In this document: piece by piece, positions 25,532 to 33,766 of the stretch
How the letters are laid out: the number at the start of each line of letters is the position of its first letter
Numbering within the stretch: the stretch's first letter is position 1
Source: Pseudobutyrivibrio sp. ACV-2
GTDB lineage: Bacteria > Bacillota > Clostridia > Lachnospirales > Lachnospiraceae
Reading direction: 5' to 3'
Assembly: GCF_900107545.1 (NCBI RefSeq)
Contig: NZ_FNQZ01000003.1
Span: 62,001-126,000, forward strand
DNA length: 64,000 bases
Notes under the pieces: model-generated
What the model was told of the DNA's origin: nothing
Seen by the model: only the letters and a program-made list of their open reading frames with translations
The model's database searches: none
Program-made: the position numbers and the translations under genes

Positions 25532-26663
25532 ATTTTCTCCTCCTTAAAAGGATTGCGCTTATGAAAAGGCTGACTACAATCATGATGCTCATAATTGTTA
25601 TATCCTGGTAGTACATTGCTGTTTTGCCGTAGGTGGCTCTTGTGTAGAGGCAGTCGACTAAAAGGGCTGCTGGATTAATTCTGTTAAGAATAGGTGCTTT
25701 GCTTTCGATAAGCTGTCTAATCTGGTGCCACATAAGGCCACTGAAGAATGAACAGGTCATTGTGAAGCAAAGTGGAACAACCATTAATAGTCTTGAATTC
25801 TTTATGAGGGAACCCATAAGGACACCACAGGATACACCAAGAGCACTTCCCAATGTTGTTATGGCGATTATGTTTACAAGTGGAGCACCAAAGCTTATCT
25901 TTAATATTTTTTGTACATAGATAACAACTACTGCATTTGAGACTGCCTGCATTATCATTGCTGCGCAGATACCAGCCACGATGGCCATCAACTTGCTTGT
26001 TGGTGAGCACTCAAAGCGTTTTCCCTGCTCAGTCATATTTGCACAGATGCCTTCAAGGATTGTTGTGCTAATCCATGAACTGAAAAGTGATGACATTGCA
26101 ATTAATGCGAAGAAGTACTGCACATAAGGTGATGTGTTATTTCCAAAATCATGTTCCTTTATTATTGCAAGATTTTCTGTCACCATATCCAGGGCTGACT
26201 GTATGTTCTCTGGATGATCCTTTGCTATCGTATCAATCACATTCTTTTTGTTCTCGTATTCTCGTACAATCTGGTTCATGACGGTGGCGTTGTAGCCATT
26301 GGTAGGAACGATAGTTTCGATTTCTTCACCATCCTCCATGTAGAATCCAAATATTTCATCTGAATTCATGGCATCCATAGCTTCCTGCTTTGAACCGTAT
26401 TTACGAAGGGAGAGGATAGCTTCATTTCCATCTGTTTCTTCTGTAAGTTCATCAAGAACCGTCTCGAAGTTTGATTCCGCCTGATTCGTATTTACGTATC
26501 CTACTTCTATGGTGTGGAAGCTGTCCGGGTCATCCTTAATCATATTTCCAAATCCCAAATAGAAGACTGTGGCAAGTACGATTGGAAACAGGAAGTTCCA
26601 GCCAACCATATAGCGGTTTCGGATTATCTCCTTAAATTTATATACAAAAATTCGTCCGAACAT
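25518..26663 (-). CDS. ABC-2 type permease with large extracellular domain
   Basis: A 381-residue paralogue in layout of the neighbouring permease: helix at about 22-40, extracellular domain with acidic patches (to about residue 180), then helices to the C-terminus ending in RRRKYVSL. Its ATG overlaps the ATPase stop as TAATG. The two permeases probably form a heterodimer driven by the ATPase encoded at 26663. Confidence 0.87.
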   Translation of the reverse strand: MFGRIFVYKFKEIIRNRYMVGWNFLFPIVLATVFYLGFGNMIKDDPDSFHTIEVGYVNTNQAESNFETVLDELTEETDGNEAILSLRKYGSKQEAMDAMNSDEIFGFYMEDGEEIETIVPTNGYNATVMNQIVREYENKKNVIDTIAKDHPENIQSALDMVTENLAIIKEHDFGNNTSPYVQYFFALIAMSSLFSSWISTTILEGICANMTEQGKRFECSPTSKLMAIVAGICAAMIMQAVSNAVVVIYVQKILKISFGAPLVNIIAITTLGSALGVSCGVLMGSLIKNSRLLMVVPLCFTMTCSFFSGLMWHQIRQLIESKAPILNRINPAALLVDCLYTRATYGKTAMYYQDITIMSIMIVVSLFISAILLRRRKYVSL

Positions 26664-27604
26664 TAGTCTCTGAGCTCCTTTCCTGTGATTTCAAGGAATA
26701 CATCATTTAATGTAGGAAGTTCTGTTGATACGTGACCAAAAGGAATGTTGTTATCTGTCAGATAACTGAGGACATGTACCAGATTATGATCTCCACCATC
26801 GCATTTAATAATAAGATCATCTCCATCCTCCTTAATCTTATAAACGTGATTGATTTCCTTTAATCCGCTGATAATCTCATCAGATTTATTAGGAAGATTT
26901 ACTCGGATTGTCTCACGGTTCATAAGGGATGACTTAAGTTCATTTGTTGTTCCGTTGGCAAGGTTCTTACCGTGGTCCATAATGATTACTCTTGAGCAAA
27001 GCTCCTCAACCTCTTCCATATAGTGTGAGGTGTAGATGATTGTTGCGCCGTCCCTGTTCATCTTCTTGATGCCTTCAAGGATTGCATTTCGGCTCTGAGG
27101 ATCAACTGCAACTGTTGGCTCGTCGAAGATGATAAGTTTTGGCTTGTGAGCAATCCCACAGGCGATGTTAAGTCTTCTAAGGAGACCACCGGAAAGCTTC
27201 TTTGGCTTGTACTTTTTGTATTCTGTAAGTCCTGTGAACTCTAAGGCTTCCTCAACATATTGTTTTCTTAACTTCTTATCTTTGATATAGAGACCACAGA
27301 AGAAATCAACATTTTCATATACATTTAAGGTTTCGATGACTGCTACGTTTTGCATTACCACACCAATCTGTGATTTGATATCGTAAGCATCTGGTGCCAT
27401 ATTCTTATTGAAGATTTTGATGTCTCCCTTGTCGTACTGAAGAAGAGAAAGAAGACAATTAATTGTTGTTGTCTTACCAGAACCGTTTGGTCCAAGGAGT
27501 CCTAAGATTTCTCCGTCTTCTATATTCAATGAAAAGTGATCTACTGCAACCTTCTCACCATATCGCTTAACTAAGTTATCAATTGCTACTACGTTATTTC
27601 CCAT
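26663..27604 (-). CDS. ABC transporter ATP-binding protein (exporter)
   Basis: A 313-residue ATPase: Walker A GPNGSGKTTTIN, signature LSGGLLRRLNIACG, Walker B LIIFDEPTVAVDP, H-loop IIYTSHYMEEVE, and a C-terminal extension of about 90 residues as in NatA/DrrA types. Start taken at 27604, behind AAAGGAG. First gene of the operon ATPase-permease-permease-kinase-regulator. The promoter region (27605-27780) carries several TGTCA/TGACA half-sites. Confidence 0.9.
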   Translation of the reverse strand: MGNNVVAIDNLVKRYGEKVAVDHFSLNIEDGEILGLLGPNGSGKTTTINCLLSLLQYDKGDIKIFNKNMAPDAYDIKSQIGVVMQNVAVIETLNVYENVDFFCGLYIKDKKLRKQYVEEALEFTGLTEYKKYKPKKLSGGLLRRLNIACGIAHKPKLIIFDEPTVAVDPQSRNAILEGIKKMNRDGATIIYTSHYMEEVEELCSRVIIMDHGKNLANGTTNELKSSLMNRETIRVNLPNKSDEIISGLKEINHVYKIKEDGDDLIIKCDGGDHNLVHVLSYLTDNNIPFGHVSTELPTLNDVFLEITGKELRD

Positions 27605-27666
27605 TTTACTTCTCCTTTTTCGCGAGCTGTTTTGTTTGTATCTGCCATTATAATACATAATGCATT

Positions 27667-27738
27667 TGTCACATTACAGTGAATTGAGTCATATGATGGC
27701 ATGACAAATGTCACATACCATATGTCAAAAATCTGACA
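27667..27738. promoter_or_regulatory. Cluster of TGTCA/TGACA half-sites
   Basis: TGTCA near 27667, TGACA-AA-TGTCA (27702-27713), and TGTCA-N6-TGACA (27723-27738) lie in the 257-base divergent region between the exporter operon and the isomerase gene. NarL-type regulators bind paired half-sites of this kind, so the regulator at 22617 is the leading candidate. Confidence 0.45.
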
Positions 27739-27861
27739 TCACATAGTAAAGATTTAAAAGTCTAGTTTTTGAATGATTTGCTATGATTGTATCATCGAAC
27801 GAAACGGTTAGAGGCTTTATCAAAAGTAAAGGGAGCCGGTATTTTAAGGAGGGTAATTAAA

Positions 27862-29346
27862 ATGACAAACATGCCAAATGTAAAAATTGGTGTAGTAGCA
27901 GTTTCTCGTGACTGCTTTCCAGAAAGCTTATCAGTAAATAGAAGAAAGGCACTTATTGAGGCCTATACTAAAAAATATGGTTCAGAGCACATTTATGAGT
28001 GCCCAGTTTGTATTGTAGAGAGCGAAATCCATATGGTTCAGGCTCTTGAGGATATCAAGAAGGCTGGATGTAACGCACTTTGTGTATACCTTGGAAACTT
28101 TGGTCCAGAAATCTCTGAAACACTTCTTGCAAAGCACTTTGACGGACCTAAGATGTTCTGTGCAGCAGCAGAGGAGTCAGGTAACAGCTTATTAGATGGT
28201 AGAGGAGATGCTTACTGCGGTATGCTTAATGCATCTTACAACCTTCAGCTTCGCAATGTAAAGGCTTATATCCCAGAGTATCCAGTAGGTGATGCTGAGG
28301 ATTGTGCTGATATGATTCATGATTTCGAGGGGGTAGCTCGTGCCGTAATCGCACTTTCAGATCTTAAGATTATCAGCTTTGGCCCACGTCCAATGAACTT
28401 CCTTGCTTGTAATGCACCAATCAAGCAGCTTTACAACCTTGGTGTTGAAATCGAGGAGAACTCAGAGCTTGATCTTTTCGAAGCATTCAACAAGCACGCT
28501 GGTGACAGCCGTATTCCAGAAGTTGTTGCAGATATGGAAAAGGAACTTGGCGCTGGAAATAAGAAGCCAGAGGTTCTTGAGAAGCTTGCCCAGTATGAGC
28601 TTACACTTAAGGATTGGGTTCGTGATCACAAGGGATATCGTAAATACGTAGCAATCGCTGGCAAGTGCTGGCCTGCATTCCAGACACAGTTTGGTTTCGT
28701 TCCTTGCTATGTAAACTCTCGTCTTACAGGTGAAGGAATCCCTGTATCTTGCGAGGTTGATATCTACGGATGTCTTTCAGAGTTCATCGGTACAGTTGTA
28801 TCAGAGGATGTTGTAACACTTCTCGACATCAACAACTCAGTACCAAAGGATATGTACAACGAGGAAATCAAGGGTAAGACAGATTACACACTTGAGGATA
28901 CATTCATGGGATTCCACTGCGGAAATACATGCTCTAGAAAGCTTGCATTCTGCGAGATGAGAAACCAGAAGATCATGGCTAGAGCACTTCCTGTAGAGGT
29001 TACAAACGGAACACTTGAAGGTGATATCGCTCCAGGTGAGATTACATTCTACAGACTCCAGTCTACAGCTGACAACAAGCTTCGTGCTTACATTGCACAG
29101 GGTGAGGTTCTTGATGTTCGTACAAAGTCATTCGGTTCAATCGGTGTATTTGCAATCCCTGAGATGGGACGCTTCTATCGTCACTGGTTAATCGAGAAGG
29201 GCTTCCCACATCACGGAGCTGTTGCATTCGGTCACTACGGAAAGGCACTCTTCGAAGTATTTAAGTACATCGGAGTTGATGTTGACGAAATCGGATACAA
29301 CCAGCCAGCAGGCGTAAGATACCCTACAGAGAATCCATGGAGATAA
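27862..29346 (+). CDS. L-fucose/L-arabinose isomerase family protein
   Basis: A 494-residue sugar isomerase of the FucI/AraA superfamily. N-terminal part (KIGVVAVSRDCFPESLSVNR), a mid acidic metal-binding region, and a C-terminal domain with PVSCEVDIYGCLSE and MGFHCGNTC. The start at 27862 follows AAGGAGGG. It is followed by a xylulokinase gene, so an aldose to ketose step giving a xylulokinase substrate is likely. True xylose isomerase (XylA) is unrelated. Substrate (D-xylose, D-arabinose, L-fucose or other) is not decided by sequence. Confidence 0.78.
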   Translation: MTNMPNVKIGVVAVSRDCFPESLSVNRRKALIEAYTKKYGSEHIYECPVCIVESEIHMVQALEDIKKAGCNALCVYLGNFGPEISETLLAKHFDGPKMFCAAAEESGNSLLDGRGDAYCGMLNASYNLQLRNVKAYIPEYPVGDAEDCADMIHDFEGVARAVIALSDLKIISFGPRPMNFLACNAPIKQLYNLGVEIEENSELDLFEAFNKHAGDSRIPEVVADMEKELGAGNKKPEVLEKLAQYELTLKDWVRDHKGYRKYVAIAGKCWPAFQTQFGFVPCYVNSRLTGEGIPVSCEVDIYGCLSEFIGTVVSEDVVTLLDINNSVPKDMYNEEIKGKTDYTLEDTFMGFHCGNTCSRKLAFCEMRNQKIMARALPVEVTNGTLEGDIAPGEITFYRLQSTADNKLRAYIAQGEVLDVRTKSFGSIGVFAIPEMGRFYRHWLIEKGFPHHGAVAFGHYGKALFEVFKYIGVDVDEIGYNQPAGVRYPTENPWR

Positions 29347-29349
29347 TAT

Positions 29350-29466
29350 AAGGCTTCCCCCTCTGGGGGAAGCTGTCAGCGCAGCTGACTGATGAGGGCA
29401 TTGTAACTATAGGCGCCCCTCATCCACCGCTAGCGCGGTCCCCCTTCCCCCTTAGGGGGAAGGCTT
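29350..29466. repeat. Palindromic intergenic repeat, copy 2
   Basis: Hairpin blocks CTTCCCCC/GGGGGAAG, GTCAGC/GCTGAC, CCGCTAGCGCGG and CCTTCCCCC/GGGGGAAGG, with a GATGAGGG...CCCTCATC pair between. It shares blocks with copies 1 and 3. It lies between isomerase and xylulokinase genes and ends in TTTTTT, so it could also lower downstream expression. Confidence 0.8.
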
Positions 29467-29487
29467 TTTTATAAAGGAGAATGTATT

Positions 29488-30945
29488 ATGTATTATATAG
29501 GTGTAGATCTTGGTACATCAGCCGTTAAGCTTCTACTTATGGAAGGTAACGGCGACATCAAGAAAATCGTTTCAAAAGAATATGACTTAAGCTTCCCACA
29601 TCCAGGCTGGTCTGAGCAGAAGCCAGAGGATTGGTGGACACAGGTTGTGGCAGGAATTAAGGAACTTACATCAGAGGTTGACAAGACTTTGGTTGCCGGC
29701 ATTTCCTTCGGTGGTCAAATGCACGGTCTTGTCACACTTGATGCTGATGACAACGTTATTCGTCCAGCTATTCTTTGGAACGATGGTCGTACAGGAAAAG
29801 AGACAGAGTATTTAAATACAGTAATCGGAAAGGACAAGCTTTCTGACTACACAGCAAACATTGCCTTCGCTGGTTTCACAGCTCCAAAGATTCTTTGGAT
29901 GCAGGAGAATGAGCCAGAGCTTTGGGCCAAGGTTGCAAAGATTATGCTTCCAAAGGATTACATCGCTTACAAGCTTTCTGGAAGCTTCTGTACAGATTAT
30001 TCTGATGCCAGCGGTATGCTTTTATTAGATGTTAAGAACCGTTGCTGGAGCAAGGAAATGATGGACATCTGCCACGTTTCAGAGGCTCAGCTTCCAAAGC
30101 TTTATGAAAGCTATGAGGTAGTAGGCAATATCAAGCCTGAAGTTGCTTCAGAGCTTGGATTTACAAATGATGTTAAGATTATCGCAGGTGCTGGCGACAA
30201 TGCTGCAGCAGCTGTTGGTACAGGTACAGTAGGAGAGGGCAAGTGTAACCTTTCTATCGGTACTTCAGGTACAATCTTCATCTCTAGCAAAAACTTTACA
30301 GTGGATCCTGCAAATGCGCTTCACTCATTTGATCATGCAGATGGTGGCTATCATCTTATGGGCTGTATGCTTTCAGCTGCATCATGTAATAAATGGTGGA
30401 TGGATGAAATCCTCAAGACAAAGGATTATCCAGCAGAGCAGGCCGGCATCAAGAACCTTGGCGAGAACCGTGTATTCTATCTTCCATATCTTATGGGGGA
30501 GCGTAGCCCACACAACAACCCAGATGCTCGCGCTATGTTCATTGGCATGTCAATGGACACAACTCGTGAAGATATGACTCAGGCTGTTCTTGAAGGTGTT
30601 GCATTTGGACTTCGTGATTCACTTGAGGTTGCACGTTCACAGGGAATTAAAATCGAGCGTTCAAAGATTTGCGGTGGTGGTGCTAAGTCGCCATTATGGC
30701 AGCAGATTATTGCTTCAGTTATGAACCTTAAGCTTGATATTCTTGAAAACGAGGAAGGTCCAGGACTTGGTGGAGCTATTCTTGCAGCAGTTGGTTGCGG
30801 AGAGTATGCATCAGTTGAAGAAGCTTGTGACAAGCTTGTAAAGGTAAAGACTACAGTAGAGCCAGACCCAGAATTAATTCGTAAATACGAAGAAAGATAT
30901 CAGGAATTCAAAAAGCTTTACCCAACAGTAAAAGAATTATTCTAA
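29488..30945 (+). CDS. xylB: Xylulokinase
   Basis: Phosphorylates D-xylulose (FGGY kinase family), feeding the pentose phosphate pathway. The 485 residues include IGVDLGTSAVK (phosphate-1 motif), GQMHGLVTLD, AILWNDGRT, and the C-terminal GGGAKSPLWQQI and GGAILAA adenosine motifs. RBS AAAGGAG precedes the ATG. With the isomerase upstream it forms a sugar isomerase-kinase pair; Rpe at the window start uses the product. Confidence 0.9.
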   Translation: MYYIGVDLGTSAVKLLLMEGNGDIKKIVSKEYDLSFPHPGWSEQKPEDWWTQVVAGIKELTSEVDKTLVAGISFGGQMHGLVTLDADDNVIRPAILWNDGRTGKETEYLNTVIGKDKLSDYTANIAFAGFTAPKILWMQENEPELWAKVAKIMLPKDYIAYKLSGSFCTDYSDASGMLLLDVKNRCWSKEMMDICHVSEAQLPKLYESYEVVGNIKPEVASELGFTNDVKIIAGAGDNAAAAVGTGTVGEGKCNLSIGTSGTIFISSKNFTVDPANALHSFDHADGGYHLMGCMLSAASCNKWWMDEILKTKDYPAEQAGIKNLGENRVFYLPYLMGERSPHNNPDARAMFIGMSMDTTREDMTQAVLEGVAFGLRDSLEVARSQGIKIERSKICGGGAKSPLWQQIIASVMNLKLDILENEEGPGLGGAILAAVGCGEYASVEEACDKLVKVKTTVEPDPELIRKYEERYQEFKKLYPTVKELF

Positions 30946-30951
30946 ATAAAA

Positions 30952-31105
30952 AAGCCTTCCCCTTGAGGGGAAGGTGCCCGAAGGGAAGAGATAATGCTTT
31001 AGCGTTATCTGCCACCCTGGCGAAGGGAAGAGATAATGCTTTAGCGTTATCTGCCACCCTGGCGAAGGGCGGATGAGGTGTCGTACCTATCGGCACCTCA
31101 TTTTA
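30952..31105. repeat. Palindromic intergenic repeat, copy 3
   Basis: Opens with CCTTCCCCTT/AGGGGAAGG, then two tandem 42-base units and a GATGAGGTG-N-CACCTCAT closing hairpin followed by a T-rich stretch. Shares the AGATAATGC/GCGTTATCT block with copy 1. Sits after xylB and probably also ends its transcript. Confidence 0.8.
30979..31062. repeat. Perfect 42-bp tandem duplication
   Basis: Two identical 42-base units, 30979-31020 and 31021-31062, each with the inner hairpin AGATAATGC/GCGTTATCT. A third unit begins (CGAAGGG) and breaks off. Identity implies a recent duplication inside repeat copy 3. Confidence 0.92.
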
Positions 31106-31120
31106 TTTAGCTTTTTTTAA

Positions 31121-32002
31121 TTAAAAACAAACAATCAAATGCACTGTTCCAAACGGATAAGCCACCGGAAAGTCCACACACTTGTTAGAACCGCACAAAA
31201 TACCATCTTCAGTAATTTCTGGAGGGCTCAAACTTAAATCCTTTGTAGCCAGGTTTGAAACATTTACCATAAACAGTCCGTTGTGAAGATTCAAGAAATC
31301 CTCCAGGGCTGCCACTATATATTCATTAAACTCATTAAAATCTTCTTTTGCATATCTGGAAGCAAAAGCTATAGCTGTTTCTCTGTCACAATCTATATGA
31401 GTAAGAAATTCTCTGTCACTACTTATACTTTGTGATACTCCAAATGTGATTGGAAATTCATCAATAACCATAGGTGTTAGAGGGGAAAAATCCTCACCTA
31501 TAAACCTGATTAAGCTGTTGAACATGAGCTGAAGGTACATAACGTTCATATCATTTCTAGGCATTTCTGCCATAAGAAAGAACTTAGAAATGATAGCCTC
31601 TATTGTTTCCTCATTCTCAACATCTAGACTTAAATCATAGAGCTCGGCTTCGTTTCTGTAATCAAACATAACTCGCTCCAGCTCTTCATAGGTAAACACA
31701 CCATCATCTACAAGATTTTGTCCCAGTAATAGAAATTCTGGTGTTTGTTTTGAAAGAAGCTCATCAACTTGAGAAGCCTCTAAATAGCCACGCTCAATAG
31801 CAATTTCGCCAAATCTTTTATCTTCTCTGGTCTGTACATAAAGGCATTCATCCACTTCATTGGCTGTCATCAGGCCTTCATGGATGGCGATAGTACCGAG
31901 CTTGATATGGGATTGAGACAAGCGTGCCATAGCAGCAAAGAGCTGTTCTTGTGTGACAAGCCCTTTCTGTAGCAGATAGTTGCCTAGGAACTGAGTATAC
32001 AT
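31121..32002 (-). CDS. CheX-like protein with N-terminal MshEN-type repeats
   Basis: A 293-residue cytoplasmic protein. The first 130 residues hold four repeats of about 34 residues of the form LG-x3-(L/I)-x2-G-(L/Y/V)-x-(T/E)-x2-(E/Q)-(L/V)-(F/D/E), as in the GspE/MshE N-terminal (MshEN) c-di-GMP-binding domain. The C-terminal part (about 140-293) resembles a chemotaxis phosphatase CheX fold. The CheY-like gene lies three bases upstream in the same operon. A phosphatase or adaptor for that regulator is plausible; c-di-GMP binding is a testable guess. Confidence 0.6.
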   Translation of the reverse strand: MYTQFLGNYLLQKGLVTQEQLFAAMARLSQSHIKLGTIAIHEGLMTANEVDECLYVQTREDKRFGEIAIERGYLEASQVDELLSKQTPEFLLLGQNLVDDGVFTYEELERVMFDYRNEAELYDLSLDVENEETIEAIISKFFLMAEMPRNDMNVMYLQLMFNSLIRFIGEDFSPLTPMVIDEFPITFGVSQSISSDREFLTHIDCDRETAIAFASRYAKEDFNEFNEYIVAALEDFLNLHNGLFMVNVSNLATKDLSLSPPEITEDGILCGSNKCVDFPVAYPFGTVHLIVCF

Positions 32003-32005
32003 ATA

Positions 32006-32386
32006 TTACTTTCCTCCAAGTCGAAGTTCAATAATCTCTCTGATTTGATTTTTTTCAAATGGCTTTTGAATAAAATCTTTTGCGCCAAGCTGAATGGCCT
32101 TTTTTAATTGATCCTGTGTACCAACAGATGAAACAATTATAATAACAGCCTCAGAATCAAACTCTTTGATTTCAGCAAGGGCAGTTGTTCCATCTTTTTC
32201 AGGCATAACAATATCCAAAAAAACTAAATCTGGTTTTTCAGATTTATATAACTCCACAGCATCAATACCGTTTTTGCCTTCTATAAAGGTTCCGCCTTCG
32301 GCAATCTCTTTTACTGCATCCAACAATTGCTTTCTAGCAAGCACTGAATCATCACACACTAGAATCTTCTTGTTAGTAATGTCCAT
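32006..32386 (-). CDS. CheY-like single-domain response regulator
   Basis: A 126-residue receiver domain with no output domain: LVCDDSVLARK acidic pocket, phosphorylation Asp in LVFLDIVMPEKDG, VSSVGTQ switch threonine/serine position and FIQKPFEK lysine. The start at 32386 follows AGGAGG by ten bases; an upstream TTG is less likely. It is co-transcribed with the CheX-like protein, which may dephosphorylate it. Confidence 0.87.
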   Translation of the reverse strand: MDITNKKILVCDDSVLARKQLLDAVKEIAEGGTFIEGKNGIDAVELYKSEKPDLVFLDIVMPEKDGTTALAEIKEFDSEAVIIIVSSVGTQDQLKKAIQLGAKDFIQKPFEKNQIREIIELRLGGK

Positions 32387-32640
32387 ACTGTCAAATCCTC
32401 CTGCCAACTTTGTAAGTGGAATCGATATTTACGTCATTTATATCATAATAATACATTATCAATATACAACTTTCAAATGGATTTATCTGAAATAACATCA
32501 AAATAACATAAATGGTATGTAATATTCAATCAATTTTAAAATGTGAGGAATTTTACTTATATCCATTGAATCGCGGCTAGAAATAAAGTCTATATTTGGC
32601 TATAATTATTCTGTTAATCAAAGTTTTGGAGGGAATAATA

Positions 32641-32991
32641 ATGGATATGAATTTTTTTGCAATTTTCGATGCAATCATTGGCGTACTAGGGGCCTACCTT
32701 GTGTTTACCGGCATCAAAAGCTACAAGAGCGGTGAGGTTGACCCGATGATGATTACAAAAGAGGAGCTTGCAAGATGCAATGATATAAGTGGACTTTCAA
32801 AATATCTTATGCCTAAATGCAGCATTTTCGGAGGATTTTGCGTTATTTTTGGAATTCAGGGACTTGTAAATGACATACACGTTTTTGATTTCCCTAAAGG
32901 AATAAATATCGCATTCTTAATCGCATTTGTTGTAGTATGGGGCATCTTTTCGTTTTTCATTCATAAAGCAAAAAAGACATATATTCATTAA
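32641..32991 (+). CDS. Small membrane protein of unknown function
   Basis: A 116-residue protein with three hydrophobic segments (about residues 5-22, 60-78 and 88-108) and a short soluble loop after the first. No family recognised. The ATG at 32641 follows GGAGGGAATAAT. It is monocistronic and divergent from the CheY-like gene, with a TATAAT at 32601-32606 as a probable -10 box. A two-component system follows downstream. Confidence 0.65.
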   Translation: MDMNFFAIFDAIIGVLGAYLVFTGIKSYKSGEVDPMMITKEELARCNDISGLSKYLMPKCSIFGGFCVIFGIQGLVNDIHVFDFPKGINIAFLIAFVVVWGIFSFFIHKAKKTYIH

Positions 32992-33076
32992 TTATTTCTT
33001 TAGATATCACCTAAACTTCACATTAATGAGTGAAAATAACAATGTCTAAATGAGACAATTCGGAGGTTATTAATTA

Positions 33077-33751
33077 ATGAAAAAGATTTTAGTTGTGGAT
33101 GACGAGGAGAAAATCAGATCTATAATTCGCAAGTATGGAGAATTCGAGGGCTACTCAGTTTCTGAGGCCTGTGATGGAATGGATGCCATCGAAAAGGTCA
33201 AGGCAGACAGCGACTATGACGTTATTATCATGGATGTAATGATGCCAGAGCTTGATGGTTTTTCAGCCTGCAGCGAGATAAAAAAGATAAAGGATATTCC
33301 TGTTATTATGCTTTCAGCCAGGGGCGAGGAGTATGACAGGATTCATGGATTTGAAGCAGGTGTTGATGACTACGTTGTAAAGCCATTTTCACCAAAGGAG
33401 CTTATGATGCGTGTCAAGGTAGTCACCAGCCGCACAAAGCCAGAATCCACAGGTGATGCAGATATCTTTAGATATGAAGGCTTAGAGATTAATTTCACAG
33501 CTAGAACAGTTTCCATAGATGGCAAGCGAATCGATATGTCACCAAAGGAGTATGAGCTTTTATTCTATTTAGTGCGCAATAAAAATATAGCCCTTGAGCG
33601 TGAAAAGCTCATCACAGAAGTCTGGGGCTATGATTATTATGGTGACGACAGAACTCTGGATACCCACATCAAGCTTTTGAGAAACAGCCTCGGCGAATAC
33701 AGAAAGCTTCTCATTACTCTTCGTGGAGTGGGTTACAGATTTGAAGCATAA
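33077..33751 (+). CDS. OmpR-family response regulator
   Basis: A 224-residue regulator: receiver domain (VVDDEEKIRS, phosphorylation Asp in VIIMDVMMPELDG, MLSARGEEYD, VVKPFSPKEL) and a C-terminal OmpR winged helix (LEREKLITEVWGYDYYGDDR, DTHIKLLRNSLGE). The gene for its kinase starts 15 bases downstream. Cell-envelope or host-signal sensing is typical; the signal is not known. Confidence 0.92.
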   Translation: MKKILVVDDEEKIRSIIRKYGEFEGYSVSEACDGMDAIEKVKADSDYDVIIMDVMMPELDGFSACSEIKKIKDIPVIMLSARGEEYDRIHGFEAGVDDYVVKPFSPKELMMRVKVVTSRTKPESTGDADIFRYEGLEINFTARTVSIDGKRIDMSPKEYELLFYLVRNKNIALEREKLITEVWGYDYYGDDRTLDTHIKLLRNSLGEYRKLLITLRGVGYRFEA

Positions 33752-33766
33752 GCCGGAGGTGTTCTT

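Noticed and set aside
30979-31062. CRISPR array
   Set aside because: Two adjoining identical 42-base units without spacers; part of a palindromic repeat.
30908-31096. Minus-strand reading frame of 62 codons with a repeated peptide
   Set aside because: The frame is produced by the tandem duplication and the palindromic repeat; no RBS and it overlaps the xylB end.
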